Shown here piece after piece: positions 25,188 through 34,253 of a DNA stretch of 64,000 bases. The stretch is taken from positions 186,001-250,000 of the forward strand of contig NZ_JANQLX010000017.1 of the NCBI RefSeq assembly GCF_028280385.1, in the 5' to 3' direction. This DNA is from Allomuricauda sp. (GTDB taxonomy: Bacteria; Bacteroidota; Bacteroidia; Flavobacteriales; Flavobacteriaceae). The position numbers were made by a program, and so were the translations under genes. The notes beneath the pieces were generated by a model. That model worked only from the letters and a program-made list of their open reading frames with translations. It searched no databases and had not been told where the DNA came from. The stretch's first letter is position 1. Every line of letters begins with the position of its first letter.

Positions 25188-26135
25188 ATGCAGATTTCCA
25201 TTGTAATCCCTTTACTTAACGAACAGGAATCCCTCAATGAACTCCATGATTGGATTGCATCAGTTATGCGGTCCAATCATTTTGTTTACGAAATTATCTT
25301 TATTGATGACGGGAGTACGGATGGCTCTTGGCAAACCATTGAAGCACTTTCCAACGCCAATGAGCACGTAAAGGGAATCCGGTTTTTAAGAAATTATGGC
25401 AAGTCCCAAGCCTTGCACGCCGGTTTTAAAGCGGCACAAGGAGATGTGGTCATTACTATGGATGCCGATCTGCAGGACAATCCGGAAGAAATCCCGGAGC
25501 TCTACCGTATGATCACATCCGATCACTACCATATTGTATCCGGATGGAAAAAGAAACGCTATGATTCGGTCATTGCCAAAAACATCCCATCCAAACTATT
25601 CAATTGGGCCGCGCGCCGGACTTCTGGGGTCAAATTGCACGATTTCAATTGTGGGCTGAAAGCCTTTGACCAAATTGTGGTGAAAAATATCGAGGTATCT
25701 GGCGAGATGCACCGCTATATTCCAGTATTGGCCAAAAATGCCGGTTTTTCAAAAATTACCGAAAAGGTAGTCAAGCACCAAGCCCGGAGATATGGAAGCA
25801 CAAAATTTGGCGCCGAACGCTTTATCAATGGCTTTCTGGATTTGATCACCATTTGGTTTGTTTCCAAATTTGGGCGGCGACCCATGCATTTGTTTGGGGC
25901 GCTGGGGGTAATCATGTTTGTGGTTGGTTTGGGATTCTCCATTTATTTGGGTGTGGACAAGCTATTTTTAAATCCCACCGGGCGCCTTATCACCGAACGG
26001 CCCCAATTTTATATTGCCCTGGTGGCCATGGTAATTGGTACGCAAATGTTTTTGGCGGGCTTTCTTGGTGAGATCATGGTACGATCCAGAAAAAATGACA
26101 CCCGCTACACCATCTCCGATAAAATTAAGCTTTAA
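25188..26135 (+). CDS. Family 2 glycosyltransferase, dolichol-phosphate-mannose-synthase type
   Basis: 315 residues. GT-A domain with SIVIPLLNEQESLNEL, IFIDDGSTDGS and MDADLQDNPEEIPELY (DxD region), then RYGSTKFGAERFINGFLDL typical of DPM1/ArnC-like enzymes. Two C-terminal membrane segments (FGALGVIMFVVGLGFSIYL and FYIALVAMVIGTQMFLAGFLGEIM) hold it in the inner membrane. It probably transfers a sugar from a nucleotide donor to polyprenyl phosphate. Neighbouring genes (DUF4199, phosphohexomutase, lipid-type exporter) fit an envelope-glycan role. TACTTTTG at 25158-25165 is a plausible -7 element. Confidence 0.88.
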   Translation: MQISIVIPLLNEQESLNELHDWIASVMRSNHFVYEIIFIDDGSTDGSWQTIEALSNANEHVKGIRFLRNYGKSQALHAGFKAAQGDVVITMDADLQDNPEEIPELYRMITSDHYHIVSGWKKKRYDSVIAKNIPSKLFNWAARRTSGVKLHDFNCGLKAFDQIVVKNIEVSGEMHRYIPVLAKNAGFSKITEKVVKHQARRYGSTKFGAERFINGFLDLITIWFVSKFGRRPMHLFGALGVIMFVVGLGFSIYLGVDKLFLNPTGRLITERPQFYIALVAMVIGTQMFLAGFLGEIMVRSRKNDTRYTISDKIKL

Positions 26136-26192
26136 GGAGGCGTAAATTCAGATTCTTCGTACTTTTAGCGAGCAAATATTACACTTCATTTC

Positions 26193-27899
26193 ATGGATTC
26201 GATTACCGCAACCGCACAGACCTGGCTTACCGATTTTTTTGATGCCGAAACCAAAAAAGAGATTCAACATTTAATTGAAAACGATCCCGAGGAACTAAAG
26301 GAGCGTTTTTATAGGGATTTGGAATTTGGTACTGGTGGAATGCGCGGTGTTATGGGGGTCGGAACCAATAGAATCAACAAATATACCTTGGGAAAAAACA
26401 CCCAGGGATTGAGCAACTACCTTAAAAAGGTGCATGGGGATAAAGAAATCAAGGTAGTGATCGCGTATGATTGCCGCCATAATTCCGATACCCTTTCCAG
26501 AACGGTTTCCGAGGTGTTTTCTGCCAATGGAATCAAAGTTTTTCTCTTTTCGGAATTACGTACAACGCCAGAGCTATCTTTTGCAGTAAGACATCTGGGT
26601 TGCGACGCGGGCATTGTTTTGACCGCCTCCCATAATCCCCCGGAATACAACGGTTACAAAGTATATTGGTCCGATGGCGGGCAAATAGTTCCGCCCCAGG
26701 ATGGCGAAATTATTGCGGAGATCAATTCACTTTCATTTGAGGACATTCAATTTAAGGCCAATCAAGATTTAATTGAACGCATAGACAAGGAAGTCGATGA
26801 AGCATTTTTTGAAGCCTCTGTGAGCAAAGGGAGTTTTGGCGCACAGGGCAAGGAGGATTTCAAAATAGTGTTCACCTCTTTGCACGGAACTTCCATTACA
26901 GCTATTCCCGAAGTCCTTAAAAGAGCTGGATATGGCTATGTTACCATCATTGAAGAGCAGGCCAAGCCTGATGGCGGATTCCCAACGGTGGAATCACCCA
27001 ATCCTGAAGAACCCGCCGCTTTGGCCATGGCCATTGCAAAGGCAGAGGAAATTGGAGCCGATATGGTTGTGGGAACCGACCCGGATAGTGACAGGTTGGG
27101 AATTGCGGTCAGAAACCTGGAAGGAAAAATAGAATTGCTCAATGGCAACCAAACCATGGTAATGATGACCCGATTCTTACTGGACAAATTCAAGGAGAAG
27201 GGCTTTCAAGGGAATGAATTCATCGCCACAACCATTGTTTCCACCCCCATGGTGGAACAGATGGCCAAAGCCTACGGGGTTGAATTCAAAACAGCCCTGA
27301 CAGGGTTTAAGTGGATTGGAAAAATGATCAAGGACTTCCCCAATTCCCAGTTTATTGGGGGTGGCGAGGAAAGCTTTGGTTATATGGTAGGTGATTTTGT
27401 CCGGGACAAGGACGCTGTTACGGCCACTCTTTTGGCATGCGAAGTTGCTGCCGATGCCAAAGCAAATGGAAGTTCGTTTTATGAGGAGCTTATAAAGTGC
27501 TATGTCGATTTTGGGTTTTATAAGGAAAAATTGATTTCCCTTACCAAAAAAGGAATCAGCGGAGCTGAGGAAATCAAACAGATGCTCAAGGATTTTAAAG
27601 AGAACCCGGTGGATTCCGTACAAGGATCCAAGGTGGTATGGATTGAGGACTACAACACCTCCACTGCCAAAAATGTACAAACCGGTGAGGAAAAGGCCAT
27701 AGACCTGCCAAAATCGAACGTTTTGATCTATGAAACAGAAGATGGCACGCGAATTGCCGCCAGACCCAGCGGAACCGAACCCAAGGTCAAGTTTTACATG
27801 AGCACCAATGCCAAATTGGACCGAGCAGGCGATTACAAATCCGTAAATTCGCAGTTGGATGCCAAATTGGAGGGCATCGTTTCCGAACTGAACTTATAG
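26193..27899 (+). CDS. Phosphohexomutase (phosphoglucomutase/phosphomannomutase)
   Basis: 568 residues, typical for the large PGM2-like group. The active-site phosphoserine loop is LTASHNPPEYNGYKVYW, the metal loop GTDPDSDRLGI, the sugar-binding loop GGGEESFGYM and the phosphate-binding loop RPSGTEPKVKFYM; all four are intact. It interconverts hexose 1- and 6-phosphates and so links central metabolism to nucleotide-sugar supply. It lies 57 bases after the glycosyltransferase gene and 3 bases before the exporter gene, likely one operon. Confidence 0.93.
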   Translation: MDSITATAQTWLTDFFDAETKKEIQHLIENDPEELKERFYRDLEFGTGGMRGVMGVGTNRINKYTLGKNTQGLSNYLKKVHGDKEIKVVIAYDCRHNSDTLSRTVSEVFSANGIKVFLFSELRTTPELSFAVRHLGCDAGIVLTASHNPPEYNGYKVYWSDGGQIVPPQDGEIIAEINSLSFEDIQFKANQDLIERIDKEVDEAFFEASVSKGSFGAQGKEDFKIVFTSLHGTSITAIPEVLKRAGYGYVTIIEEQAKPDGGFPTVESPNPEEPAALAMAIAKAEEIGADMVVGTDPDSDRLGIAVRNLEGKIELLNGNQTMVMMTRFLLDKFKEKGFQGNEFIATTIVSTPMVEQMAKAYGVEFKTALTGFKWIGKMIKDFPNSQFIGGGEESFGYMVGDFVRDKDAVTATLLACEVAADAKANGSSFYEELIKCYVDFGFYKEKLISLTKKGISGAEEIKQMLKDFKENPVDSVQGSKVVWIEDYNTSTAKNVQTGEEKAIDLPKSNVLIYETEDGTRIAARPSGTEPKVKFYMSTNAKLDRAGDYKSVNSQLDAKLEGIVSELNL

Positions 27900-27902
27900 T
27901 GA

Positions 27903-29726
27903 ATGAATTATTTTAAAAAGATTCTCCGATTTGCGCTGCCCTATCGCAAGTACGGTTTTCTGAATATATTTTTTAACGTCCTATATGCACTTTTTAGTGC
28001 CCTTTCTTTTGCGGCCCTGATTCCCATGCTGGACGTACTGTTCAAGCCAGAGGATAAAGTTCTGGTTGAACCTGCGTATACCGGATTGGGGGGGTTAAAG
28101 GACTATCTCCAGGATTACATCAATTACAGGGTTACCGCCTATTCCGGGGATGACGACATGAAAGGCCTGGTCTTGGTCATTGGGTTGGTGTTGGTACTGT
28201 TTCTTCTTAAAAATGCATTTAATTACCTGGCAATGTATTTCATTACCTTTTTGCGCAATGGCGTACTCAAGGATATCCGAAATACCATGTACCGGAAAAT
28301 TGTGGATTTGCCCATTTCCTATTTTTCCGAAAAGCGGAAAGGGGATGTTATCGCCAGGATCACGTCCGATGTACTGGAGATCCAACATTCATTTCTCTCC
28401 ATATTGGAATTGATCGTACGCGAACCCCTGACCATTGTGTTCACAATCCTGATCATGTTCGGGATAAGTGCGAAGCTTACCCTATTTGTGTTCATTTTTA
28501 TTCCTATTGCCGGGATGATCATTTCCCGAATCGGTAAATCCTTAAAGCGCAAGTCCGATAGGGTTCAGAAAGAACAGGGTGAGTTTTTGTCCATTGTGGA
28601 GGAAACCTTGGGTGGCCTACGGGTCATTAAGGCGTTTAATTCGGAATCAAGATTTTACAACACCTTTAAAAAATCCACCCAGCGATTTTTCAGATTTTCA
28701 AATTCCCTTTTAAACCGGCAGAACCTTGCTTCGCCCACTGGGGAGTTTTTAGGTATATTGGTCATAGGGGTTTTACTATGGTTCGGTGGTAAGATGGTCT
28801 TGGTGGATAAAACCCTGGACGCTTCATCTTTTATCGCCTATATGGGATTGGCCTATAACATCCTTACGCCAGCAAAAGCCATTAGCAAAGCATCTTATGG
28901 TGTCAAAAAAGGAAATGCCGCGGCGGAAAGGGTTTTGGAAGTACTCGAGTCTGAAAATCCCATTGCGGACAATGAGAGCGCTATAGATAAAGACGATTTT
29001 ACCAAAAGTATCCATATCAAGGATGTGTCCTTTAAGTATGAGGACGATTACGTACTCCAGCATTTCAATCTGGAGGTAAAAAAAGGAAATACTGTTGCGC
29101 TGGTAGGTCAATCCGGGAGTGGAAAAAGTACCATCGCCAATTTGGTGACCCGTTTTTATGATGTCAATGACGGGGCCATTGAAATTGATGGGATTAATAT
29201 CAAACAAATCACCAAAAAATCCCTTCGTGGAATTATGGGACTGGTGACCCAGGACTCCATCCTGTTCAATGACACCATCAAAAACAACATTAGTCTTGGC
29301 AAGGAAGATGCCACCGATGAAGAAATAGTGGCTGCGGCCCAAATAGCCAATGCACACGACTTTATTATGCAATTGCCCAATGGCTATGGTACCAATATTG
29401 GCGACAGTGGAAACAAACTCAGCGGTGGACAAAAACAGCGACTTTCCATTGCCCGGGCGGTGCTAAAAAATCCTCCCATCATGATTTTGGACGAGGCCAC
29501 TTCAGCCCTGGATACAGAAAGTGAACGATTAGTACAGGATGCGCTGGAAAAAATGATGCAAAACCGAACTTCCATCGTAATTGCCCATAGACTTTCCACC
29601 ATCCAAAATGCGGATAGCATTGTAGTACTCAACCAAGGTAAAATCGTGGAACAGGGTACCCATGAAGAGTTAATGAAATCGCAAAAAGGCTACAAAAAAC
29701 TGGTGGAGATGCAAACACTTGGGTAA
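27903..29726 (+). CDS. ABC exporter, fused membrane and ATPase domains (MsbA-like)
   Basis: 607 residues. The N-terminal part has about six membrane helices (from about 15 to 320), including a polar insertion near residues 50-80 that is longer than in E. coli MsbA. The C-terminal ATPase has Walker A GQSGSGKSTIAN, signature LSGGQKQRLSIARA, Walker B IMILDEATSALD and switch His in VIAHRLSTI. It is a half-size exporter that works as a homodimer; in this lineage such proteins export lipid-linked sugars or lipids. Placement after the phosphohexomutase suggests an envelope role, but the substrate is not shown. Confidence 0.88.
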   Translation: MNYFKKILRFALPYRKYGFLNIFFNVLYALFSALSFAALIPMLDVLFKPEDKVLVEPAYTGLGGLKDYLQDYINYRVTAYSGDDDMKGLVLVIGLVLVLFLLKNAFNYLAMYFITFLRNGVLKDIRNTMYRKIVDLPISYFSEKRKGDVIARITSDVLEIQHSFLSILELIVREPLTIVFTILIMFGISAKLTLFVFIFIPIAGMIISRIGKSLKRKSDRVQKEQGEFLSIVEETLGGLRVIKAFNSESRFYNTFKKSTQRFFRFSNSLLNRQNLASPTGEFLGILVIGVLLWFGGKMVLVDKTLDASSFIAYMGLAYNILTPAKAISKASYGVKKGNAAAERVLEVLESENPIADNESAIDKDDFTKSIHIKDVSFKYEDDYVLQHFNLEVKKGNTVALVGQSGSGKSTIANLVTRFYDVNDGAIEIDGINIKQITKKSLRGIMGLVTQDSILFNDTIKNNISLGKEDATDEEIVAAAQIANAHDFIMQLPNGYGTNIGDSGNKLSGGQKQRLSIARAVLKNPPIMILDEATSALDTESERLVQDALEKMMQNRTSIVIAHRLSTIQNADSIVVLNQGKIVEQGTHEELMKSQKGYKKLVEMQTLG

Positions 29727-29730
29727 GTTT

Positions 29731-29788
29731 AGAGTCATGACCCAAGACTATGGACAAAAGACTACAGACCCAAGACTAAAGACTCAAC
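29731..29788. repeat. GACTA(C/T)AGACCCAAGAC-type intergenic array
   Basis: The stretch is built from degenerate copies of GACY, AGAC and CAAGAC words, such as GACTACAGACCCAAGAC at 29760-29776. That 17-mer occurs twice in the array at 40083-40212 with one difference. It lies just after the exporter stop codon. Confidence 0.7.
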
Positions 29789-29847
29789 CTAAATATAATT
29801 TAAACCTTTTTCCATTACCTTAGTCCAAGCATCAAATCGACAAAAAA

Positions 29848-30390
29848 TTGATTGCTGAGGAAACCTTAGTTCAGGAACTGAAACAAAAGGAAAGTCAGGT
29901 ACGTGCCTTTGAAGTGTTGGTGAACACCTACAAGGAGCGACTGTATTGGCATATCCGTAGAATTGTTTTGGACCATGCTGATGCCGATGATGTACTCCAG
30001 AACACCTTTATTAAAGTATATCGCAACATTGACGGGTTCAAGGGGGACAGCAAGCTATATTCCTGGATGTACCGTATTGCTACGAATGAATCGCTTACCT
30101 TTTTAAAACAGAAATCAAAAAAGGCAGGTATTTCGGATGAAGAACTTAAGATGGCATTGGTTGAAAATTTGCAATCTGACGTGTATTTTGAGGGGGATGA
30201 AATCCAGCTAAAGCTGCAAAAGGCGTTGGCTACACTCCCAGACAAGCAGAAATTGGTGTTTAACATGAAGTATTTCCAAGACATGAAATATGATGAAATA
30301 TCAGCCGCCTTGGAAACCTCGGTGGGAGCCTTAAAAACCTCCTACCACTTGGCAGTAAAGAAAATTGAAACGTATCTTAAGACCAATTAA
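29848..30390 (+). CDS. ECF-type RNA polymerase sigma factor
   Basis: 180 residues. Region 2 has FEVLVNTYKERLYWHIRRIV, then DADDVLQNTFIKVYRNIDGFKGDSKLYSWMYRIATNESLTFLK, and region 4 has LPDKQKLVFNMKYFQDMKYDEISAALETSVGALKTSYHLAVKKI; both match the ECF pattern and there is no long extra domain. The start is not certain: the first usable codon is TTG at 29848, and upstream in-frame codons reach a stop at 29821 without ATG or GTG. The next gene is its likely anti-sigma factor and the third gene its sensor. Confidence 0.88.
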   Translation: MIAEETLVQELKQKESQVRAFEVLVNTYKERLYWHIRRIVLDHADADDVLQNTFIKVYRNIDGFKGDSKLYSWMYRIATNESLTFLKQKSKKAGISDEELKMALVENLQSDVYFEGDEIQLKLQKALATLPDKQKLVFNMKYFQDMKYDEISAALETSVGALKTSYHLAVKKIETYLKTN

Positions 30391-30424
30391 ACCTTTTTTA
30401 GGTTAATGGGTCTAACTGAAAAAG

Positions 30425-30955
30425 ATGGGAAAGGATAACAACGATAATTTCAAAACCCCGGAGGGCTATTTTGAAAGCTTCCATGACCGACTAATGGACA
30501 AAATCCATGAGGAGGAAGCTGCTCAAAATGAGTCGCTTATTCCAAAAACGGACGGTTTCGCCGTACCTGATGGGTATTTTCAGGAATTACCTAAAAAAAT
30601 GGCCGCGGAATTGGCCGGTGACCATGTAAAGGTGATATCCCTATCGCCTTATAGGAAAATCTACTATGGTATTGCCGGGGCTGCCGCCGTCCTTCTCTTA
30701 TTCTTTGGACTGACGTGGAATCCAGGTCCAGAGCTGACCATAGAAGACTTGGCAAGTTCTGAAATAGATGCCTATTTTGAGTCCAATGATTTAAACCTGA
30801 GCACCTATGAGCTGGCCGAAGTGGTTGCCCTGGAAGAACTGGAGCTATCCGATGTTTTGGACCATACCTTTGCCGATGAAAACATTCTGGAATACTTGGA
30901 TGACAATGTGGAACATATTGAAGACCTAAATTTGGAATATGATGACTATGAATAA
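30425..30955 (+). CDS. Candidate membrane anti-sigma factor with duplicated GYF motif
   Basis: 176 residues. The cytoplasmic N-terminus carries two copies of a short motif, FKTPEGYFESFHDRLM (about 9-24) and FAVPDGYFQELPKKM (about 45-59). One membrane helix (about 80-97, YYGIAGAAAVLLLFFGLTW) follows, and then an extremely acidic outer part ending LEYDDYE. The position between an ECF sigma gene and a Spy-like sensor is that of CnrY/anti-sigma proteins. It lacks the HCC zinc motif of classical ZAS anti-sigma factors. Assignment rests on context and topology. Confidence 0.6.
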   Translation: MGKDNNDNFKTPEGYFESFHDRLMDKIHEEEAAQNESLIPKTDGFAVPDGYFQELPKKMAAELAGDHVKVISLSPYRKIYYGIAGAAAVLLLFFGLTWNPGPELTIEDLASSEIDAYFESNDLNLSTYELAEVVALEELELSDVLDHTFADENILEYLDDNVEHIEDLNLEYDDYE

Positions 30956-31397
30956 AAGATTACTCCCACTCTTGGTCTTTGCACTGGCCACTTCATGGAT
31001 ATATGCCCAAGGAGGTCCAGGTCCGGGCAGGGACCGCATTAGAACCCTTAAAATTGCCTTTATCACCGAAAGAGTGAGCCTTACCAGTAAGGAAGCCCAG
31101 GATTTTTGGCCCATATACAATGAATATGACGAAAAACTTCAAAACATCCGCAGAAGGGAACGTTTTGAGCTTCGATCGCGAATTGGTATGATAGAGGATT
31201 TATCAGATAACGAATCGGCAGCGCTTTTAGCAAAGTACTTGGCCATTCAAAAAGAAAAATATGATGCCGAACAAGATTTTATCAGCCGGATCAATAAGGT
31301 AATCTCTCCCAAAAAGACGTTGTTGCTTTTAGAAGCGGAGGAAGATTTCAAAAAACGTCTGCTACAGCAAATGCGTAAACGAAGAGGTGGTGGGTAA
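30948..31397 (+). CDS. Spy/CnrX-like periplasmic sensor of ECF sigma factor
   Basis: 149 residues from the ATG at 30948, which overlaps the previous gene by 8 bases; earlier ATGs at 30939 and 30942 are possible. A signal peptide (LLPLLVFALATSWIYAQ) is followed by GGPGPGRDR, then a helical hairpin protein with LTSKEAQDFWPIYNEYDEKL and LSDNESAALLAKYLAIQKEKYDAEQDF, the layout of the Spy/CpxP/CnrX superfamily and of proteins named sensor of ECF-type sigma factor. It ends in a basic, Gly-rich tail (RKRRGGG). Expected to act outside the inner membrane and report stress or metal to the anti-sigma protein. Confidence 0.72.
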   Translation: MNKRLLPLLVFALATSWIYAQGGPGPGRDRIRTLKIAFITERVSLTSKEAQDFWPIYNEYDEKLQNIRRRERFELRSRIGMIEDLSDNESAALLAKYLAIQKEKYDAEQDFISRINKVISPKKTLLLLEAEEDFKKRLLQQMRKRRGGG

Positions 31398-31422
31398 CCA
31401 TCCATATTTCGATTAAATACTC

Positions 31423-31449
31423 AAAAAGGGGCCAATAGGCTCCTTTTTT
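31423..31449 (+). terminator. Terminator of the sigma/anti-sigma/sensor operon
   Basis: AAAAAGGGGCC-aata-GGCTCCTTTTT, an 11-pair stem with one G-T pair, followed by T. Confidence 0.85.
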
Positions 31450-31506
31450 GATTAAACCTTCCTGCTAAACCATGGTCAAAGAAGCATAAACCATAAAATC
31501 TACATT

Positions 31507-31854
31507 ATGAAAGCTTTTAAAACAATCATGTTGGCTATAGTATTAATGGGAACAATGACCCTAAGTGCACAAACAAAGGTTGTCCGTGTATATCCCAAGC
31601 ACGGTACCATAGTGACCACCATCAAGAAACCCAGGGTGGTTGTGCACAAAAAGACCAATTTCTATTTTGCTGATGGTGTTTGGTACAAAGCCCGGGGCAG
31701 AAACTATGTTGTGTGTGCTGCACCAGTGGGCATTAAAGTAAGAAGACTTCCAAGAACAAGGACAGTAGTTGTTGTAAACGGAAGAAAATTATATAAGTCC
31801 AGAGGAATTTGGTATAAAAAATCTGGACGCCACTATGTTGTGGTGAACGTTTAG
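31507..31854 (+). CDS. Small basic secreted protein (DUF6515-like)
   Basis: 115 residues. A signal peptide (IMLAIVLMGTMTLSAQ) precedes a Lys/Arg/Val-rich domain with the repeated pattern ADGVWYKARGRNYVV and KSRGIWYKKSGRHYVVV, two YYxxxGxxY-like units. Similar small basic proteins (DUF6515) are common in Bacteroidota and of unknown function. It is exported, probably periplasmic. A separate terminator on each side indicates a single-gene unit. Confidence 0.65.
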   Translation: MKAFKTIMLAIVLMGTMTLSAQTKVVRVYPKHGTIVTTIKKPRVVVHKKTNFYFADGVWYKARGRNYVVCAAPVGIKVRRLPRTRTVVVVNGRKLYKSRGIWYKKSGRHYVVVNV

Positions 31855-31879
31855 TTAGGTTGGTTTTTAGTTGTGGGAG

Positions 31880-31905
31880 AAGCGGCGGTTATTCGTCGCT
31901 TTTTT
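31880..31905. terminator. Terminator between the DUF6515-like gene and the convergent Ycf48-like gene
   Basis: AAGCGGCG (31880-31887) pairs with CGTCGCTT (31894-31901), a stem with one G-T pair around gttatt, followed by T. The minus-strand gene stops at 31905, so it may serve both. Confidence 0.8.
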
Positions 31906-32936
31906 CATTTAAAATTCAATCGGGCAATTCTATTTCTCCCGGATGCATATGCAATGGAATCGTTTAAAAAGCGTATCGCATAGAAAGATTCCCCGCTCAA
32001 TGCATACCAGTTAAAACCTCCGTCGTTGGATATGGAAATCCCTGTAAATCCGACGGCCACCAATTGCTTGCCATCAGAATTGGGAACAAACTGTACACAA
32101 CTTTTATATGCAGGGGCTTTGCCATCCGCAATCAATTGCCAACTAGCTCCACCATCCACGGTATATATCTTATTGGCTTTATTCGATTGTGGTTGGGTAT
32201 AGTCCCCACCAATGGCAAATCCGATATTTTCGTTATAAAAATCAATGGAATAAATTCCTTCTGTGGGTTTTTCGCTGATGATGGGGGTAGCGGTCTTATT
32301 CCAAGTTTCCCCGCGATCATGGCTGCTGTAAATATTGCCAGCGGTAGTGGCCACCCAAACCTTATCCCCTGCCCTGGCAATATTGGTGTTGCTGGCAGCA
32401 AATGCACCTTCAGCTTTGTCCGCATCCGGGAGCTCGTCACAAGATAATTTCTTCCAATTGTGCCCCCCATCCCGGGTTATGAGGACTGACAAACAGCCAT
32501 CCATACTATCGCCGACGGCAATTCCTTCCCTGTCGTTCCAAAAATTCATGGCGTCATAGAAAACCGCCTCCCCTTCTTCTTTATATACCAATTCCATTCT
32601 GCCACCATTTCCCGTTTTATACAACAATGCGGGATTACCGGCGGAGAGCATAAAAAAATCTTGGGAGGTACTGCCTATCGCCCTAAAGCCCGGTAATAGG
32701 GAATCAAATGGTTGAATATTGGTACGGACGGTATGCGAATTGACATCCACTGTTCCATATACCCCTTGACTTCCTGCAAATGCCAGTGTATTCCCATCCA
32801 AGAATTCAATGGCCCTTATACTTACCGAATCTTCAAACACCACTTCCATTTGGATGGAATTGAACTGTTTTGGTTTGGACATTTCGGCACAGCCTACAAC
32901 CATAAGAATAAAAACAAAAGGCAGGAAATATTTCAT
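31905..32936 (-). CDS. Ycf48/BNR-like beta-propeller lipoprotein
   Basis: 343 residues. The signal peptide ends with lipobox VVGC. The body has repeated BNR-like turns: ITRDGGHNWKKL, SSHDRGETWNKT, TVDGGASWQLI, SNDGGFNWYAL, the pattern of beta-propellers such as photosystem II assembly factor Ycf48 and of many oxidoreductase-named proteins in flavobacteria. There is no sign of an enzyme. It is exported and probably anchored in a membrane. The function outside photosynthesis is unknown. Divergent from the RsmB-type gene. Confidence 0.78.
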   Translation of the reverse strand: MKYFLPFVFILMVVGCAEMSKPKQFNSIQMEVVFEDSVSIRAIEFLDGNTLAFAGSQGVYGTVDVNSHTVRTNIQPFDSLLPGFRAIGSTSQDFFMLSAGNPALLYKTGNGGRMELVYKEEGEAVFYDAMNFWNDREGIAVGDSMDGCLSVLITRDGGHNWKKLSCDELPDADKAEGAFAASNTNIARAGDKVWVATTAGNIYSSHDRGETWNKTATPIISEKPTEGIYSIDFYNENIGFAIGGDYTQPQSNKANKIYTVDGGASWQLIADGKAPAYKSCVQFVPNSDGKQLVAVGFTGISISNDGGFNWYALSGESFYAIRFLNDSIAYASGRNRIARLNFK

Positions 32937-33005
32937 AAGCGGGTTTTCCCAAATGTAACAGGAATCCTAATAGAAACCATACCTTTGCATTTCTTAATTT
33001 TTGGG

Positions 33006-34217
33006 ATGCGATTACACCGAAACTTGGTCTTTGCCGTGATTGATGCGTTGCATATGATCTTCAACGAAAAGGAATATGCCGATAAGGTGATTGAGAAAGT
33101 ATTGCGCTATGACAAAAGATGGGGTTCTCGCGATAGGGGCTTCATTGCAGAAACCACTTATGAGATTGTCCGTTGGAAGCGCCTGTATGAAGAAATTGCA
33201 GAAGTACGTGAACCGTATACCCGCCCTCAGCTATTTCGATTGTTTGCCGTGTGGTGTGTGCTGCGTGGTATTAGGCTGCCAGACTGGAAGCAATTGGAAG
33301 ACACCCCGGAGAGGCGTATCAAGGGACGGTTTGATGAACTTTCCAAAATCCGAAAAATAAGGGAATCCATTCCTGATTGGATAGATGAATTGGGGGAGAA
33401 ATCCCTGGGGAACAGTAAATGGACAAAGGAAATTGCTGCCTTAAACAAACCTGCCGAGGTCATTCTACGGACCAATACCTTAAAAACCAATAGAAAAGCG
33501 CTTCAGTCGGCTTTGGCAAGCGAACAAATTGAGACCGAGATTCTCCAGGAATATCCGAATGCATTAAAGCTAAAGGAACGCAAAAACGTTTTTACAACCC
33601 AAACATTCAAAGATGGCCTTTTTGAAGTCCAGGATGCCTCCTCCCAATTGGTGGCACCCTATTTGGAAGTCCAACCAGGTCAGCGTGTTGTGGATGCCTG
33701 CGCCGGTGCTGGAGGTAAAACCTTGCATTTGGCGGCAGAGATGGAGAACAAAGGGCAACTGATTGCCTTGGACATTTATGAGAGCAAACTCAAAAAATTG
33801 AAAACCCGGGCCCGTCGCAATGGGGTTCACAATGTGGAAACCCGGGTCATAGATTCCACCAAGGTCATTAAAAAACTATACGGTACGGCAGACCGTTTGC
33901 TATTGGATGCCCCCTGTTCAGGATTAGGTGTGCTCCGAAGAAATCCCGACTCTAAATGGAAACTGGAGCCAGATTTTGTGGAACGTATTATGGGAGTTCA
34001 GCAAGATATCCTACAGAAGTACTCCAAAATTCTAAAACCAGGAGGGCAACTGGTCTATGCTACTTGTTCTATTCTGCCACAGGAGAATTCCGAGCAGGTG
34101 CAAAAGTTCTTGGAATCCGAATCTGGAAAGGGGTTTTCCTTAGTGAGGGACCAGAACATCTATGCCTCAGAAAATGGGTTTGATGGCTTCTACATGGCAT
34201 TACTCAATAAACAATGA
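33006..34217 (+). CDS. RsmB/NOP-type RNA (cytosine-5) methyltransferase
   Basis: 403 residues from the ATG at 33006 (MRLHRNLVFAVIDAL). The track's start at 32712 lies inside the opposite-strand Ycf48-like gene and adds about 98 meaningless residues. An N-terminal NusB-like helical part (about 1-110) leads to an m5C methyltransferase core: VVDACAGAGGKTLHLAAEM (SAM site), DAPCSGLGVLRRNPDSKW (PCSG) and VYATCSILPQEN with the catalytic Cys. It is expected to methylate 16S rRNA, like RsmB, but other RNA targets in the family cannot be excluded. TACCTTTG at 32980-32987 is a likely -7 element. Confidence 0.9.
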   Translation: MRLHRNLVFAVIDALHMIFNEKEYADKVIEKVLRYDKRWGSRDRGFIAETTYEIVRWKRLYEEIAEVREPYTRPQLFRLFAVWCVLRGIRLPDWKQLEDTPERRIKGRFDELSKIRKIRESIPDWIDELGEKSLGNSKWTKEIAALNKPAEVILRTNTLKTNRKALQSALASEQIETEILQEYPNALKLKERKNVFTTQTFKDGLFEVQDASSQLVAPYLEVQPGQRVVDACAGAGGKTLHLAAEMENKGQLIALDIYESKLKKLKTRARRNGVHNVETRVIDSTKVIKKLYGTADRLLLDAPCSGLGVLRRNPDSKWKLEPDFVERIMGVQQDILQKYSKILKPGGQLVYATCSILPQENSEQVQKFLESESGKGFSLVRDQNIYASENGFDGFYMALLNKQ

Positions 34218-34253
34218 GCAATTAACAATTACCGATCATCACTACGTATTTCG

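Noticed and set aside
31507-31854. Membership of the DUF6515-like gene in the ECF operon
   Set aside because: A strong terminator (31423-31449) separates it from the sensor gene.
32712-33005. N-terminal extension of the RsmB-type gene in the ORF track
   Set aside because: It lies within the opposite-strand Ycf48-like gene; homology begins at MRLHRN (33006) and a -7 element lies at 32980-32987.
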